Shown here piece by piece: positions 27,088-35,740 of a stretch of DNA of 64,000 nucleotides. This DNA comes from Bacillus kwashiorkori. Lineage in GTDB: Bacteria > Bacillota > Bacilli > Bacillales > Caldibacillaceae. Below the pieces are notes generated by a model. It was not told the origin of the DNA. It worked only from the letters and a program-made list of their open reading frames with translations, and did not search any database. Both the position numbers and the translations under genes were made by a program. The stretch covers positions 186,001 through 250,000 of the forward strand of contig NZ_CTDX01000013.1 in assembly GCF_001375515.1 (NCBI RefSeq), written 5' to 3'. Numbering within the stretch: the first letter of the stretch is position 1; every line of letters starts with the position of its first letter.

Positions 27088-28461
27088 ATGTCCAATTCTG
27101 TTCATCAACCACTATTGTTAGTGACCAGCTCTAACATTCAAACTAATTATCTCATAGTACCGAAGAAATTTAACAAACTATTTTCTGAAAATATCCAAAA
27201 GGTAATGATGAAATGCGGCAATGAAAAGAGATGTATCGCTTTGAAGTTTGTCGAGTCATCTGATCATCGACTATTATGTCACCCTTCTGTACTTATCGAC
27301 TTAAAATTACCGGTTACGATACAAACAATATCTTGTCATTATTGTTCTAGTACTTCCGAGCTTATTCTTGGCCCAATTATAGGAGTAGTAACAGATATTA
27401 GAAAAGATGGCAACTACCCATTTCCTACAATTGAAAAGTTTAGTCAAGAGTTAATGATGTTTCTTCAAGAAAAGGCAATACCAGTTTTTGTTTATCCGTG
27501 GAGTTCGATCAAAAAAACCAAATATGACGGTTATTTTTTCAACGGAACAACATGGGAAAAAGTTTCATTACCAAAGCCTCATTTTCTTTATAATCGGATC
27601 CATTCCCGTAATATTATGTATTCCAAACAATACAAACACGTCTTACAAGAACTAAAGGAAAAGGATTTGCCATTATTTAATACCGTTTATATATCCAAAT
27701 GGGATATGTACCATTTTTTCAATAATACTGGAACATTAAAGCGATATTTACTAGACGGTGAACAGCTAACTTCTCAGCAACTAGCTACTTTCTTCCATCA
27801 ATATAGTACGGTGTTTCTTAAACCAATTTTTGGAAGTAAAGGAGTGGGCATTTTTCGTGTTACAAAAAGAAATCACTCTATGATCATAGAAACGCCTGAA
27901 AATACCATTTATGAAACTAATGATTTTAACAAGTTATGGGAGTATTTACAATCAAAAATAAATCCGAACGACTATATTGTCCAAGAAGAAATAAAGCTGA
28001 TTCAACTGGATGAGCAATATATTGATTTTCGAGTGTTAACAAATAAAATAACGGATGAAAAATGGCAAATTACTTCCATTGTAGCCAGACTTTCAGAGAA
28101 AGGTAAATATATTACTAACTTAGCACAAGGCGGAAAAAAAATGTCACCGTATTCTTTATTGCTAAAAGTATTCGGGACTCCGCAGGCAAATACGATTTTT
28201 TCATTAATGAAAGAATTAACACTTTCTATCGCATACCATTTAAACGAGCAACTCACAGACCAATTTTGTGAATTAGGTGTCGATATTGGCGTCTCTTCGG
28301 ATGGTAAAGTGAAATTAATCGAAATAAATAGTAAACCAACGAAGAACGAAGAAAAACTTTCAACTAGCATTCGTCCTTCAGCAAAAGCAATTGGGTTATT
28401 TGCCGAATATAAAGGAACAAAGATAATGAAGGAGAGTTGTAAATGCACACATTCGGAATAA
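27088..28461 (+). CDS. YheC/YheD-type ATP-grasp protein (1 of 4)
   Basis: Members of the YheC/D family are ATP-grasp proteins linked to the spore coat; their reaction is unknown. The start is ATG 27088, preceded by TTGGGAG, giving 457 residues. The N-terminal domain includes LILGPIIGVVTD. A central ATP-grasp region has FLKPIFGSKGVGIF and VQEEIKLIQ, and the metal/ATP site VKLIEINSKPTKN lies near the C-terminus. It overlaps the next gene by 19 bases and opens a four-gene operon. Confidence 0.87.
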   Translation: MSNSVHQPLLLVTSSNIQTNYLIVPKKFNKLFSENIQKVMMKCGNEKRCIALKFVESSDHRLLCHPSVLIDLKLPVTIQTISCHYCSSTSELILGPIIGVVTDIRKDGNYPFPTIEKFSQELMMFLQEKAIPVFVYPWSSIKKTKYDGYFFNGTTWEKVSLPKPHFLYNRIHSRNIMYSKQYKHVLQELKEKDLPLFNTVYISKWDMYHFFNNTGTLKRYLLDGEQLTSQQLATFFHQYSTVFLKPIFGSKGVGIFRVTKRNHSMIIETPENTIYETNDFNKLWEYLQSKINPNDYIVQEEIKLIQLDEQYIDFRVLTNKITDEKWQITSIVARLSEKGKYITNLAQGGKKMSPYSLLLKVFGTPQANTIFSLMKELTLSIAYHLNEQLTDQFCELGVDIGVSSDGKVKLIEINSKPTKNEEKLSTSIRPSAKAIGLFAEYKGTKIMKESCKCTHSE

Positions 28462-29555
28462 TTACGATGGATCGCGATGCAGAAAAAGAATATATTACTG
28501 AATTGGGCAAACGAGCACCATTCCATCAATTTATTTGTCATGTATTTTCACCAAAAGATATTTTGCCTAACAAAAGTACAATCAATGGATACGTATTTGA
28601 TTCAACAAATAACGATTGGAAGGAATCGGAATTTCCACTACCAAATATTTTGTATGATCGATGTTTTTATAAGAATGAACAGGAGATGAAAAGGTATTCT
28701 CCCATTATCAACTGGTTGAAACAGCGGAAGGATGCATGTTTCCTTGGCTATGGGTTACCGAATAAATTTATCATGTACGATTGTTTGAAACATAATCAGC
28801 TATTAGCTCCTTACTTGCCACCAACGAAACAAGTAATTTCTGCAAGCCAAGTTCTTAAGCAGTTATCGATCGATTATCCAATCATTTTAAAACCTGTATT
28901 CGGTTCACAAGGAAGAGGAATATACGTACTACAAAAAGCATTGGACGGTATTCAGATTAAAACAGTAAAAAATAATCAGCTGATTGAAAAGACATTAACA
29001 ATTAGTCAAACAGAAAAATTAATCAGTAAAATGATTTCTCTTCATAAATATCTCTTTCAACCATTTTTAAAGCTACAAACGACCGAAAAGCGGCCTTATG
29101 ATATACGCGTATTTTTACAGAAGGATGGAAAGGGAAACTGGGTGGAACGCGGAAAAGGAATCCGTATGGGAAAAGGAAATTACCCGATTTCAAATTTAGC
29201 TAGTGGCGGAGTTTGTTTACCATTCGAAAAGTGGTTAGCCACCTTTCAAAAGGAAAGGGCAACGTTTATTGCAACAGAAATTCAGGAATTAATTCAAAGC
29301 CTGCCATCCATGTTAGAAACTATTTTTCACCCATTTTTTGAAATAGGAATCGATATATCTATCGATCAAAAGGGGGCCATCTGGATATTAGAAATAAACT
29401 CTAAACCAGGGAGAAACGTTTTATTCCATTTATATCCAGAAATGAAAGACAAACTTTATGATGCACCATTCCAGTACGGAAACCACTTACTCACTTTGTC
29501 TTCAGGAGGTCAGGAAAACTGTGAAGAAAAAAGCATATCGAATAGAACTATTTGA
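28443..29555 (+). CDS. YheC/YheD-type ATP-grasp protein (2 of 4)
   Basis: The 370-residue paralogue follows an AAGGAGAG ribosome site inside the end of the previous gene. It is shorter because the N-terminal domain of about 90 residues is reduced (HTFGIITMDRD aligns with the GPIIGV region of its neighbours). ATP-grasp motifs are ILKPVFGSQGRGIYV and IWILEINSKPGRNVL. The overlap with the third gene implies coupled translation. Confidence 0.86.
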   Translation: MHTFGIITMDRDAEKEYITELGKRAPFHQFICHVFSPKDILPNKSTINGYVFDSTNNDWKESEFPLPNILYDRCFYKNEQEMKRYSPIINWLKQRKDACFLGYGLPNKFIMYDCLKHNQLLAPYLPPTKQVISASQVLKQLSIDYPIILKPVFGSQGRGIYVLQKALDGIQIKTVKNNQLIEKTLTISQTEKLISKMISLHKYLFQPFLKLQTTEKRPYDIRVFLQKDGKGNWVERGKGIRMGKGNYPISNLASGGVCLPFEKWLATFQKERATFIATEIQELIQSLPSMLETIFHPFFEIGIDISIDQKGAIWILEINSKPGRNVLFHLYPEMKDKLYDAPFQYGNHLLTLSSGGQENCEEKSISNRTI

Positions 29556-30894
29556 TCATGAACAAGCAATTCTTTACTATCCAAAGAACTTGCAATTTCC
29601 CGAGCTTAACTCAGTTACATTTGGTTCATATCGGATGGAAGCAACGATTTTACCACATAAGACAAAAAAACAAACGATCGCTATTAGTAAATCACTTGCC
29701 AACCAATTAAATGTTCCATCTATTCCATTAAAGCTCCATTTAGTAGAACATGAAAAAAACTTATTCATCGGCCCAATTATCGGTATTTTTACAGCTGGTT
29801 TTACGAAATTTCCGCAAGTACCAATTGGAAATCGTTCCTATAACTTTTCAAAGTACTTTAAAGACTATGAAGCAATTGGTGTTTTACCAATCGTATTTGG
29901 CATTCAACATATAGAATGGGAAAAAGGCACCGTAAATGGCTTTTTTTACTTTGATAGTAAGTGGCAGCAACTGACCATCCCGCTTCCAAACGTCATTTAT
30001 GATCGATTACCAAATCGAAAAATAGAAAATTTGAAGCAAATGAAACAGCTGAAGGAAAAAATAGAGAAAGAATATAAAATACCTTGGTTCAATCCAGGAT
30101 TTTTTGATAAGCTCGATGTTTATCAAAAATTATCCCAATCAATTGATGTAAAACCGCTTTTACCAGACACATTTCCGTTAGAATCCAAAAAACAATTTCT
30201 CGAGTTAATCGAGAATCATCACTACCTATATGTTAAGCCAAGAAACGGTAGTTTAGGTAAAGGAATTTACCAAATTAAAGTTATTAAAGGAAGGTTTTTC
30301 GTAAGATTCCGCGAACTTGAGAAGACGAGATTATTAAAATTTCCTTCTGTACAAAGCCTTTGGAAATATTTATTATCCAAAATTACTATTAGTGACTATA
30401 TTATTCAACGAGGAATACCATTATGGAAATTAGGAGAAAGTGTTGCCGATTTTCGCATTCATACTAATAAAGATAAACATGGCAAATGGCGAGTTTCAGC
30501 GATTGCTGGAAAAGTGGCAGGGTTAGGTAGTGCAACAACTCATTTAATTGCGGGTGGAGAAGTGAAATCATTAGATGAAATATTTCCAGTTGAACAAGAA
30601 CGCAAAGAACAATTACAGAAATTAAAAACAGCAGCCATTTTACTAAGTGAGCATTTAGAGAAAAAGATGGACGGAATTTTATGCGAAATTGGTTTTGATT
30701 TAGGAATGGACGAAAATGGGAAACTATGGATGTTTGAAGCAAATTCAAAACCAGGAAGATCCATATTTTCTCATCCAAAATTAAAGAACATTGAACAATT
30801 ATCTCGCAACTACGTATTAGAGTATGGCATCTATTTAGCTAATGACGTTATTATCCGACCAGAGAAATATTTCCATGATTTTGTATTACAATAA
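29521..30894 (+). CDS. YheC/YheD-type ATP-grasp protein (3 of 4)
   Basis: The start is set at GTG 29521 because CAGGAGGTC precedes it; this gives 457 residues and a 35-base overlap with the previous gene. It has the full N-terminal domain (LFIGPIIGIFTAGF) and an ATP-grasp core (YVKPRNGSLGKGIYQI, FRIHTNKDKHGKW, LWMFEANSKPGRSIF). The next gene starts inside its last codons. Confidence 0.86.
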   Translation: MKKKAYRIELFDHEQAILYYPKNLQFPELNSVTFGSYRMEATILPHKTKKQTIAISKSLANQLNVPSIPLKLHLVEHEKNLFIGPIIGIFTAGFTKFPQVPIGNRSYNFSKYFKDYEAIGVLPIVFGIQHIEWEKGTVNGFFYFDSKWQQLTIPLPNVIYDRLPNRKIENLKQMKQLKEKIEKEYKIPWFNPGFFDKLDVYQKLSQSIDVKPLLPDTFPLESKKQFLELIENHHYLYVKPRNGSLGKGIYQIKVIKGRFFVRFRELEKTRLLKFPSVQSLWKYLLSKITISDYIIQRGIPLWKLGESVADFRIHTNKDKHGKWRVSAIAGKVAGLGSATTHLIAGGEVKSLDEIFPVEQERKEQLQKLKTAAILLSEHLEKKMDGILCEIGFDLGMDENGKLWMFEANSKPGRSIFSHPKLKNIEQLSRNYVLEYGIYLANDVIIRPEKYFHDFVLQ

Positions 30895-32053
30895 AAAAAC
30901 GGAAATGTGGAGCCATTCCAATCAAAACCTACAATTAACTTTTGGGGCAAATACACTCCCTATCCCCTGGGAAAAAAATTCGAACCCATGTTTAACCTAT
31001 AAAGTTCATCAAAAAGGTAACAAAGTCGGCCCAATAGTCGGAATTATGGTCCACCAACTAGAAGGGAAATTTTTCGGCAACAAAAAATTTGTTTCTTCTA
31101 TAGCAAAAAAATTAATTAAAAACAAATGCATACCGGTGATTTTTTCTTTTGACCAATTAATCGGAGAGGAGAAAATTGCTGGATTACTATACAATCATCA
31201 AAAAAATAATTGGATTCCTGCTAGTTTTCCCATACCCGATATCATTTACAATCGAATCAATAACCGGCAAATTGAACAAACGAGAAAATTTCATCAAGTA
31301 CTACAACATATAAAAAGCAAAAACATCCCTTTTTTCAACCCACACTTTTTAAATAAATTCGCCACACACTTAATTTTTCGTACAGATAGAGAGTTGAAAA
31401 AATATTTGCCACCAACTATATCTATTTACTCTAAAGAAGAATTAGCTGCATTTTGCAGAAAATGGAAAACCGCTTATTTCAAACCACGTTCAAAAGCTAG
31501 AGGATCAGGGATATTTATTGCAAAGTTTCATGATGACGGGACAATTATCGTAAAAACGTATGAAAAGGTGAAAAAGTTCCACAGTTTCCACTCTTTTTGG
31601 CAAACATATAATAAGCAATTCATTAAAGATCAATATTTGGCCCAAAAAGCGATTTATACGAAAAAACATAAAGGAAGGCGGTACGATTTTCGTGTTATTG
31701 CCCATAGCGATTTGTATCGTTATATAGTAATCGGCATTGGGGTGCGTGTTGCAGGAGATCATAACATTACTACGCATGTTCAAAGAGGTGGGAAACTAAT
31801 ATCATTTGATAAAGTTGGCTCAACTGCTCTTTACAAGCATATTTCTTTCATAATAAATAAGATTGGCAAGCAGTTAACGGATCACTTCGGTTATTTTGGT
31901 GAGTTTTCGGTTGATATTGGTGAAACTAAGAGAGGGGAATTATATATCTTCGAAGTGAATGCAAAACCGATGAGTTTTGATGAAGAAAAGATAGAAGAAA
32001 AAAGACTGAACCATCTATGTCAACTATTTTTAGCTTTAGCAAAATTTCAATAG
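30875..32053 (+). CDS. YheC/YheD-type ATP-grasp protein (4 of 4)
   Basis: The start at ATG 30875 overlaps the preceding stop by 20 bases and gives 392 residues. The ribosome site is weak, so translation probably depends on the upstream gene. Features are KVGPIVGIMVHQ, YFKPRSKARGSGIFIAKF and ELYIFEVNAKPMSF. The last Gly/Pro-containing motif differs from the NSKPGR of its paralogues (NAKPMS), suggesting a specialised or weakened site. Confidence 0.85.
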   Translation: MILYYNKKTEMWSHSNQNLQLTFGANTLPIPWEKNSNPCLTYKVHQKGNKVGPIVGIMVHQLEGKFFGNKKFVSSIAKKLIKNKCIPVIFSFDQLIGEEKIAGLLYNHQKNNWIPASFPIPDIIYNRINNRQIEQTRKFHQVLQHIKSKNIPFFNPHFLNKFATHLIFRTDRELKKYLPPTISIYSKEELAAFCRKWKTAYFKPRSKARGSGIFIAKFHDDGTIIVKTYEKVKKFHSFHSFWQTYNKQFIKDQYLAQKAIYTKKHKGRRYDFRVIAHSDLYRYIVIGIGVRVAGDHNITTHVQRGGKLISFDKVGSTALYKHISFIINKIGKQLTDHFGYFGEFSVDIGETKRGELYIFEVNAKPMSFDEEKIEEKRLNHLCQLFLALAKFQ

Positions 32054-32055
32054 TA

Positions 32056-32111
32056 GGGGCTGTCCCATAGCTGAATATTATTTTATTCTATTCTATGGGA
32101 TCGCCCTTTTT
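32056..32111. terminator. Terminator between the ATP-grasp operon and cstR
   Basis: GGGGCTGTCCCATAG and CTATGGGATCGCCC form a stem with a small bulge, followed by TTTTT, between converging genes. Confidence 0.78.
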
Positions 32112-32128
32112 AGCAGACATTTCTCCTC

Positions 32129-32389
32129 TTATCTGCTTTTTACTAACATATCAATTGCTTCTTGAATGGCTTCTTCGGAGTTCTCCCCATTATTAGATGC
32201 TTCAATAATACAGTGTTGTAAATTTTTTGCTACTACTACACCGATAGATCGATCGATGGCAGATCTAACTGCACTCAATTGTGTAACAACTTCCTTACAA
32301 TCTTTTCCTTCTTCCATCATCCGCAGGCAACCGCGAATTTGCCCTTCAATTCTTTTCAATCTATTTTTCAAGTCCTGTGAATACTCCAT
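32129..32389 (-). CDS. CstR/CsoR-family repressor, probably a persulfide sensor
   Basis: The four-helix DUF156 protein has about 86 residues from the ATG at 32389, which follows AGAGGTGCAA. The segment MMEEGKDCKEVVTQLSAVRS contains the first conserved cysteine and KNLQHCI the second. The position held by the copper-binding histidine in CsoR is asparagine here. That Cys-x-Cys pattern fits CstR, which senses reactive sulfur, rather than copper-sensing CsoR. No rhodanese or sulfur-oxidation gene lies beside it, so its target is elsewhere. Confidence 0.78.
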   Translation of the reverse strand: MEYSQDLKNRLKRIEGQIRGCLRMMEEGKDCKEVVTQLSAVRSAIDRSIGVVVAKNLQHCIIEASNNGENSEEAIQEAIDMLVKSR

Positions 32390-32674
32390 CATTTGCACCT
32401 CTTTTATCTTTCTTACCATTATAACCTATTTTCATAAAGTGATGTTGTTAGTTGAACGAGCTACACATCTGACTTGCACTCACCCTATAACCTTTTCTCT
32501 GAAGCGTCTGAAACGAGGATATAGTTATTCTAATATTATGATTGAGTGCCCATTAATGCGAAAAAAGGAGAATAAATTATACCTTACCCATTCCTCCGTG
32601 AAAATTGGATTGAGCTCCTAGTAATAAAAATGATACATTAATAATAATTAAATTACTACTAAAGGAAGGTTACA

Positions 32675-33604
32675 ATGATTAATAAAATTTGCGAAATTTT
32701 TTCTGGAGCGGAAATTTTATCAAAACCATTTATTAAGCAAAAAGACACACTTTATTTTTTGGATGAAAAATCTAACCAATATCTCGCTATTCCAAAAAAC
32801 AAAATAACGGAACGCGAGCTAACACTGTTGTCTACCATTTTCATTCCAGTAGAAGATGCGTTTTCTAGCCCACTAAATCAAACAGTGACGCAAAAAAAAT
32901 GGCATGACTACTTAACAGGAAACGGACAACTTCCAGAAAATGATAGTTCGCGAGTTCGTTTCACCCATTTTTATTTTGATGGTATATGGGAAAACTTTTT
33001 AGAAGCAGTGAATTCTTATTTTCAAGAGTCAATGATTATTATTTGGCTAAATGAACAAAATGGCGTCATTATTGAAGAAGAGGCTATTGATTGTTTAACA
33101 AAGGATGATTTCCAATCCTTTTCCGAAGCCATTATTTCTGATTTTTATTTTGAAGTTTATTTTTATGTCGGCAGATTTTTTTCGGTTAATTACCATTTAA
33201 AAAATCACTTTCATAGAGAACAACAATATTTTCATGAGTCCCGTCCATTTTCCCGCAGCGAGCGAATTTTTACTTTTGAAACTACTTTTCCCTTCTATCT
33301 CTTAACTGCTAATTCTAAGGAATTACTTAATACGATGAAAGCAGAATGGGTAGACATTTTTCAATATGATGATGAATTATTAGCAATGATCAAGTTATAT
33401 TTAGAAAATAACTCTAACACTAGTTTAACGGCTAAAAAATTATACATGCATAGAAATAGTTTGCAATACCGGATTGATAAATTTGTGGAATCTTCTTCAA
33501 TTGATATTAAATCTTTTAATGGGGCATTATGTATATACTTTATTTGCTTATTCGGTGAGTTTTTTTCAAACAATGAACATTTTGCACAAACTGACGAAAA
33601 ATAG
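32675..33604 (+). CDS. PucR/CdaR-type transcriptional regulator
   Basis: The 309-residue protein follows AAAGGAAGG. The C-terminal 60 residues form the PucR-type helix-turn-helix (NTSLTAKKLYMHRNSLQYRI). The N-terminal part shows no domain I can name. It stands directly upstream of the sugar-ABC ATPase gene in the same direction, and this pairing is common in Bacillaceae. A role in controlling carbohydrate uptake is inferred. Confidence 0.8.
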   Translation: MINKICEIFSGAEILSKPFIKQKDTLYFLDEKSNQYLAIPKNKITERELTLLSTIFIPVEDAFSSPLNQTVTQKKWHDYLTGNGQLPENDSSRVRFTHFYFDGIWENFLEAVNSYFQESMIIIWLNEQNGVIIEEEAIDCLTKDDFQSFSEAIISDFYFEVYFYVGRFFSVNYHLKNHFHREQQYFHESRPFSRSERIFTFETTFPFYLLTANSKELLNTMKAEWVDIFQYDDELLAMIKLYLENNSNTSLTAKKLYMHRNSLQYRIDKFVESSSIDIKSFNGALCIYFICLFGEFFSNNEHFAQTDEK

Positions 33605-33638
33605 TCTTTGATTTTTGTGCACCTTGCCCATTACTAAA

Positions 33639-33682
33639 TGAAACCATTTTCATTAAAATAAAACATGTAGAAATCGTTTTCA
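33639..33682 (+). promoter_or_regulatory. Two cre-like (CcpA) sites before msmX
   Basis: TGAAACCATTTTCA (33639-33652) and AGAAATCGTTTTCA (33669-33682) each differ little from the cre consensus. They lie just before the AGGAGGA ribosome site. Catabolite control of this ATPase is plausible, but the sites are imperfect. Confidence 0.5.
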
Positions 33683-33697
33683 TAGGAGGATAATAAA

Positions 33698-34807
33698 ATG
33701 GCTGAATTAAAACTTGATCACATTTATAAAGTATATGACAATAAAGTAACTGCTGTAACTGATTTTAACCTTCATATTAAAGACCGGGAATTCATCGTAT
33801 TCGTAGGACCATCTGGTTGTGGTAAATCAACGACTTTACGGATGGTTGCAGGTCTTGAAGAAATTTCCAAAGGTGATTTATTTATTGATGGAAAACGTGT
33901 AAATGATGTACCGCCTAAAGACCGGGACATTGCGATGGTATTCCAAAACTATGCCCTATATCCGCATATGACAGTATATGATAACATGGCATTCGGGTTA
34001 AAATTACGTAAATTCCCGAAAGCTGATATTGATAAACGTGTTAGAGATGCTGCAAAAATTCTAGGACTAGAAGAGTACTTAGATCGTAAACCGAAAGCAT
34101 TATCTGGTGGACAACGTCAACGTGTTGCTTTAGGACGTGCTATTGTTCGGGATGCAAAAGTATTCTTAATGGACGAACCACTATCAAACTTAGATGCTAA
34201 ACTTCGTGTACAAATGCGTTCAGAAATTGCAAAGCTTCACCAAAGACTACAAACAACAACTATTTACGTAACCCATGACCAAACAGAAGCGATGACAATG
34301 GCTACACGTCTTGTTGTTATGAAAGACGGGGTCATTCAACAAGTTGGTTCACCGAAAGAAGTTTATGAAAAACCAGAAAACGTATTCGTTGGTGGATTTA
34401 TCGGTTCTCCTGCAATGAACTTCTTCTCTGGAAAACTTGAAGACGGTCAACTTTTAATTGGAGAACATAAACTTCAAGTTCCAGAAGGTAAAATGAAAGT
34501 GTTACGTAGCCAAGGTTATGTTGGTAAAGAAATAATCTTCGGTATTCGTCCAGAGCAAATTCATGACGAACCTGTATTTTTAGAATCTTTCCCTAATGCA
34601 ATTGTTAACGTTAAAATAGAAGTTGCTGAGCTACTTGGTGCAGAATTAATGCTTTATTCTTCACTTAATAATCATGATTTCGTTGCACGTGTTGACTCTC
34701 GATCAGAAGTAAAAGCTGGTGACACCGTTCAACTTGCATTTGATATGAACAAAGTTCACTTCTTCGATGCAGAAACAGAACAACGTATTCGTCCTAATAA
34801 TGAGTAA
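33698..34807 (+). CDS. msmX: MsmX/UgpC-type multi-sugar ABC transporter ATPase
   Basis: The 369-residue cytoplasmic ATPase energises several sugar importers; MsmX is shared among systems in Bacillus. Walker A is VGPSGCGKSTT, the signature is LSGGQRQRVALGRA, Walker B is FLMDEPLSNLDA and the switch is VTHDQTEAMT. The C-terminal TOBE-like regulatory domain includes FGIRPEQIHDE. No permease or binding protein is nearby, which fits a shared ATPase. The symbol is by family likeness. Confidence 0.85.
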   Translation: MAELKLDHIYKVYDNKVTAVTDFNLHIKDREFIVFVGPSGCGKSTTLRMVAGLEEISKGDLFIDGKRVNDVPPKDRDIAMVFQNYALYPHMTVYDNMAFGLKLRKFPKADIDKRVRDAAKILGLEEYLDRKPKALSGGQRQRVALGRAIVRDAKVFLMDEPLSNLDAKLRVQMRSEIAKLHQRLQTTTIYVTHDQTEAMTMATRLVVMKDGVIQQVGSPKEVYEKPENVFVGGFIGSPAMNFFSGKLEDGQLLIGEHKLQVPEGKMKVLRSQGYVGKEIIFGIRPEQIHDEPVFLESFPNAIVNVKIEVAELLGAELMLYSSLNNHDFVARVDSRSEVKAGDTVQLAFDMNKVHFFDAETEQRIRPNNE

Positions 34808-34814
34808 TAATAAC

Positions 34815-34843
34815 GGGAGCTGTTAATTAACAGCTCCCTTTTA
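34815..34843 (+). terminator. Terminator after msmX
   Basis: GGGAGCTGTTAA pairs perfectly with TTAACAGCTCCC, followed by TTTT. Confidence 0.85.
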
Positions 34844-35086
34844 CTATTCCTTTATTCGTTTCGTCTGTTCATTACCACATTGATAACAATGAAAAAGATG
34901 CACACACTCATTATTTAAAAAATTGTTACTATATCCATCCTCTAAACGCAACAACTCCGTCTCCATATATGGACTATAATCATCAAAGTAATCACTAATT
35001 TTCCCTAAATCTTCCATAGCCCTGGAACAATTTGAACAAAACACTTTCTCCGTTTGCAGACCGTTACAAAATGGGCAGATTCCCAT
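34844..35086 (-). CDS. Small zinc-ribbon protein of unknown role
   Basis: The 80-residue protein starts at ATG 35086 behind AAGGAGC. Three cysteine pairs (ICPFCNG, FCSNCSR, HCYQCGN) suggest two small zinc-binding sites around an acidic middle part. I do not recognise the family. Relatives of this type are often annotated only as hypothetical in Bacillaceae. Confidence 0.7.
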   Translation of the reverse strand: MGICPFCNGLQTEKVFCSNCSRAMEDLGKISDYFDDYSPYMETELLRLEDGYSNNFLNNECVHLFHCYQCGNEQTKRIKE

Positions 35087-35478
35087 AAATAATCGCTCCT
35101 TAGCTCCAATAAAATGCAATGAAATTTGCTATTAGTTTTTCAACATTTCCTTTAATTATCCCCGAACCAATCTTTGTCTCACAAAATTTCATATTAAATA
35201 GTCTATATGCAATACACTATTGGCAAGTAAGTAGCATTATATTGAGAAGCGATTAAAAAGGAAATATTTTCCCGAAATTTTTTCGTATAGAAATTTGTAT
35301 TTTTAACACAATAAGAAATGTAATCAACAAGAGATAATTTATTTCATCTTCCTTTATTGATTACATTTATTTCATCATTGGGTTAAGCCAAGAAAATGGC
35401 AGCATGATTGTAATGCTTGCTGGTGTGATTCCAGCTAACCCAACCAAAATTAAAAAAATTTCAGGAGGAGATTACATC
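35087..35478. other. Intergenic region with a 12-bp inverted repeat
   Basis: Apart from the promoters expected for the flanking divergent genes, the clear structure is AAATGTAATCAA (35316-35327) and its exact inverse TTGATTACATTT (35357-35368), with a 29-base spacer. It may be an operator pair or the terminator of an unseen transcript. No spore-specific promoter could be assigned with confidence. Confidence 0.5.
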
Positions 35479-35691
35479 ATGGCATCAAACAGAAGCAATT
35501 CCTCAAACCAATTATTAGTAGCTGGAGCTCAAGAAGCACTTGATCAAATGAAATACGAAATTGCACAAGAGTTTGGCGTAAACTTAGGTGCTGAAACAAC
35601 TTCTCGTGCTAACGGTTCTGTTGGAGGAGAAATCACAAAACGCCTTGTGCAAATGGCTCAACAACAACTTTCTGGTGGACAACAATTTTAA
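35479..35691 (+). CDS. Alpha/beta-type small acid-soluble spore protein
   Basis: The 70-residue protein starts at ATG 35479 after CAGGAGGAG. It carries the family hallmarks: an N-terminus rich in Ser and Asn, [19 protein letters not shown] with the site cut by the germination protease, and [15 protein letters not shown]. These proteins coat and protect spore DNA. It shows that the organism forms endospores. Confidence 0.95.
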   Translation: MASNRSNSSNQLLVAGAQEALDQMKYEIAQEFGVNLGAETTSRANGSVGGEITKRLVQMAQQQLSGGQQF

Positions 35692-35715
35692 TTACAACTA
35701 AATAAATATGGCTAA

Positions 35716-35736
35716 GCCTCCGCCCCAAGCGGAGGC
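35716..35736 (+). terminator. Hairpin after the spore protein gene
   Basis: GCCTCCGC and GCGGAGGC form a GC-rich stem; only a weak T-run follows. Confidence 0.6.
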
Positions 35737-35740
35737 TCCA

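Noticed and set aside
28002..28541. 179-residue open frame antisense to the first ATP-grasp gene
   Set aside because: The plus-strand genes here carry clear ATP-grasp motifs; this frame is a shadow.
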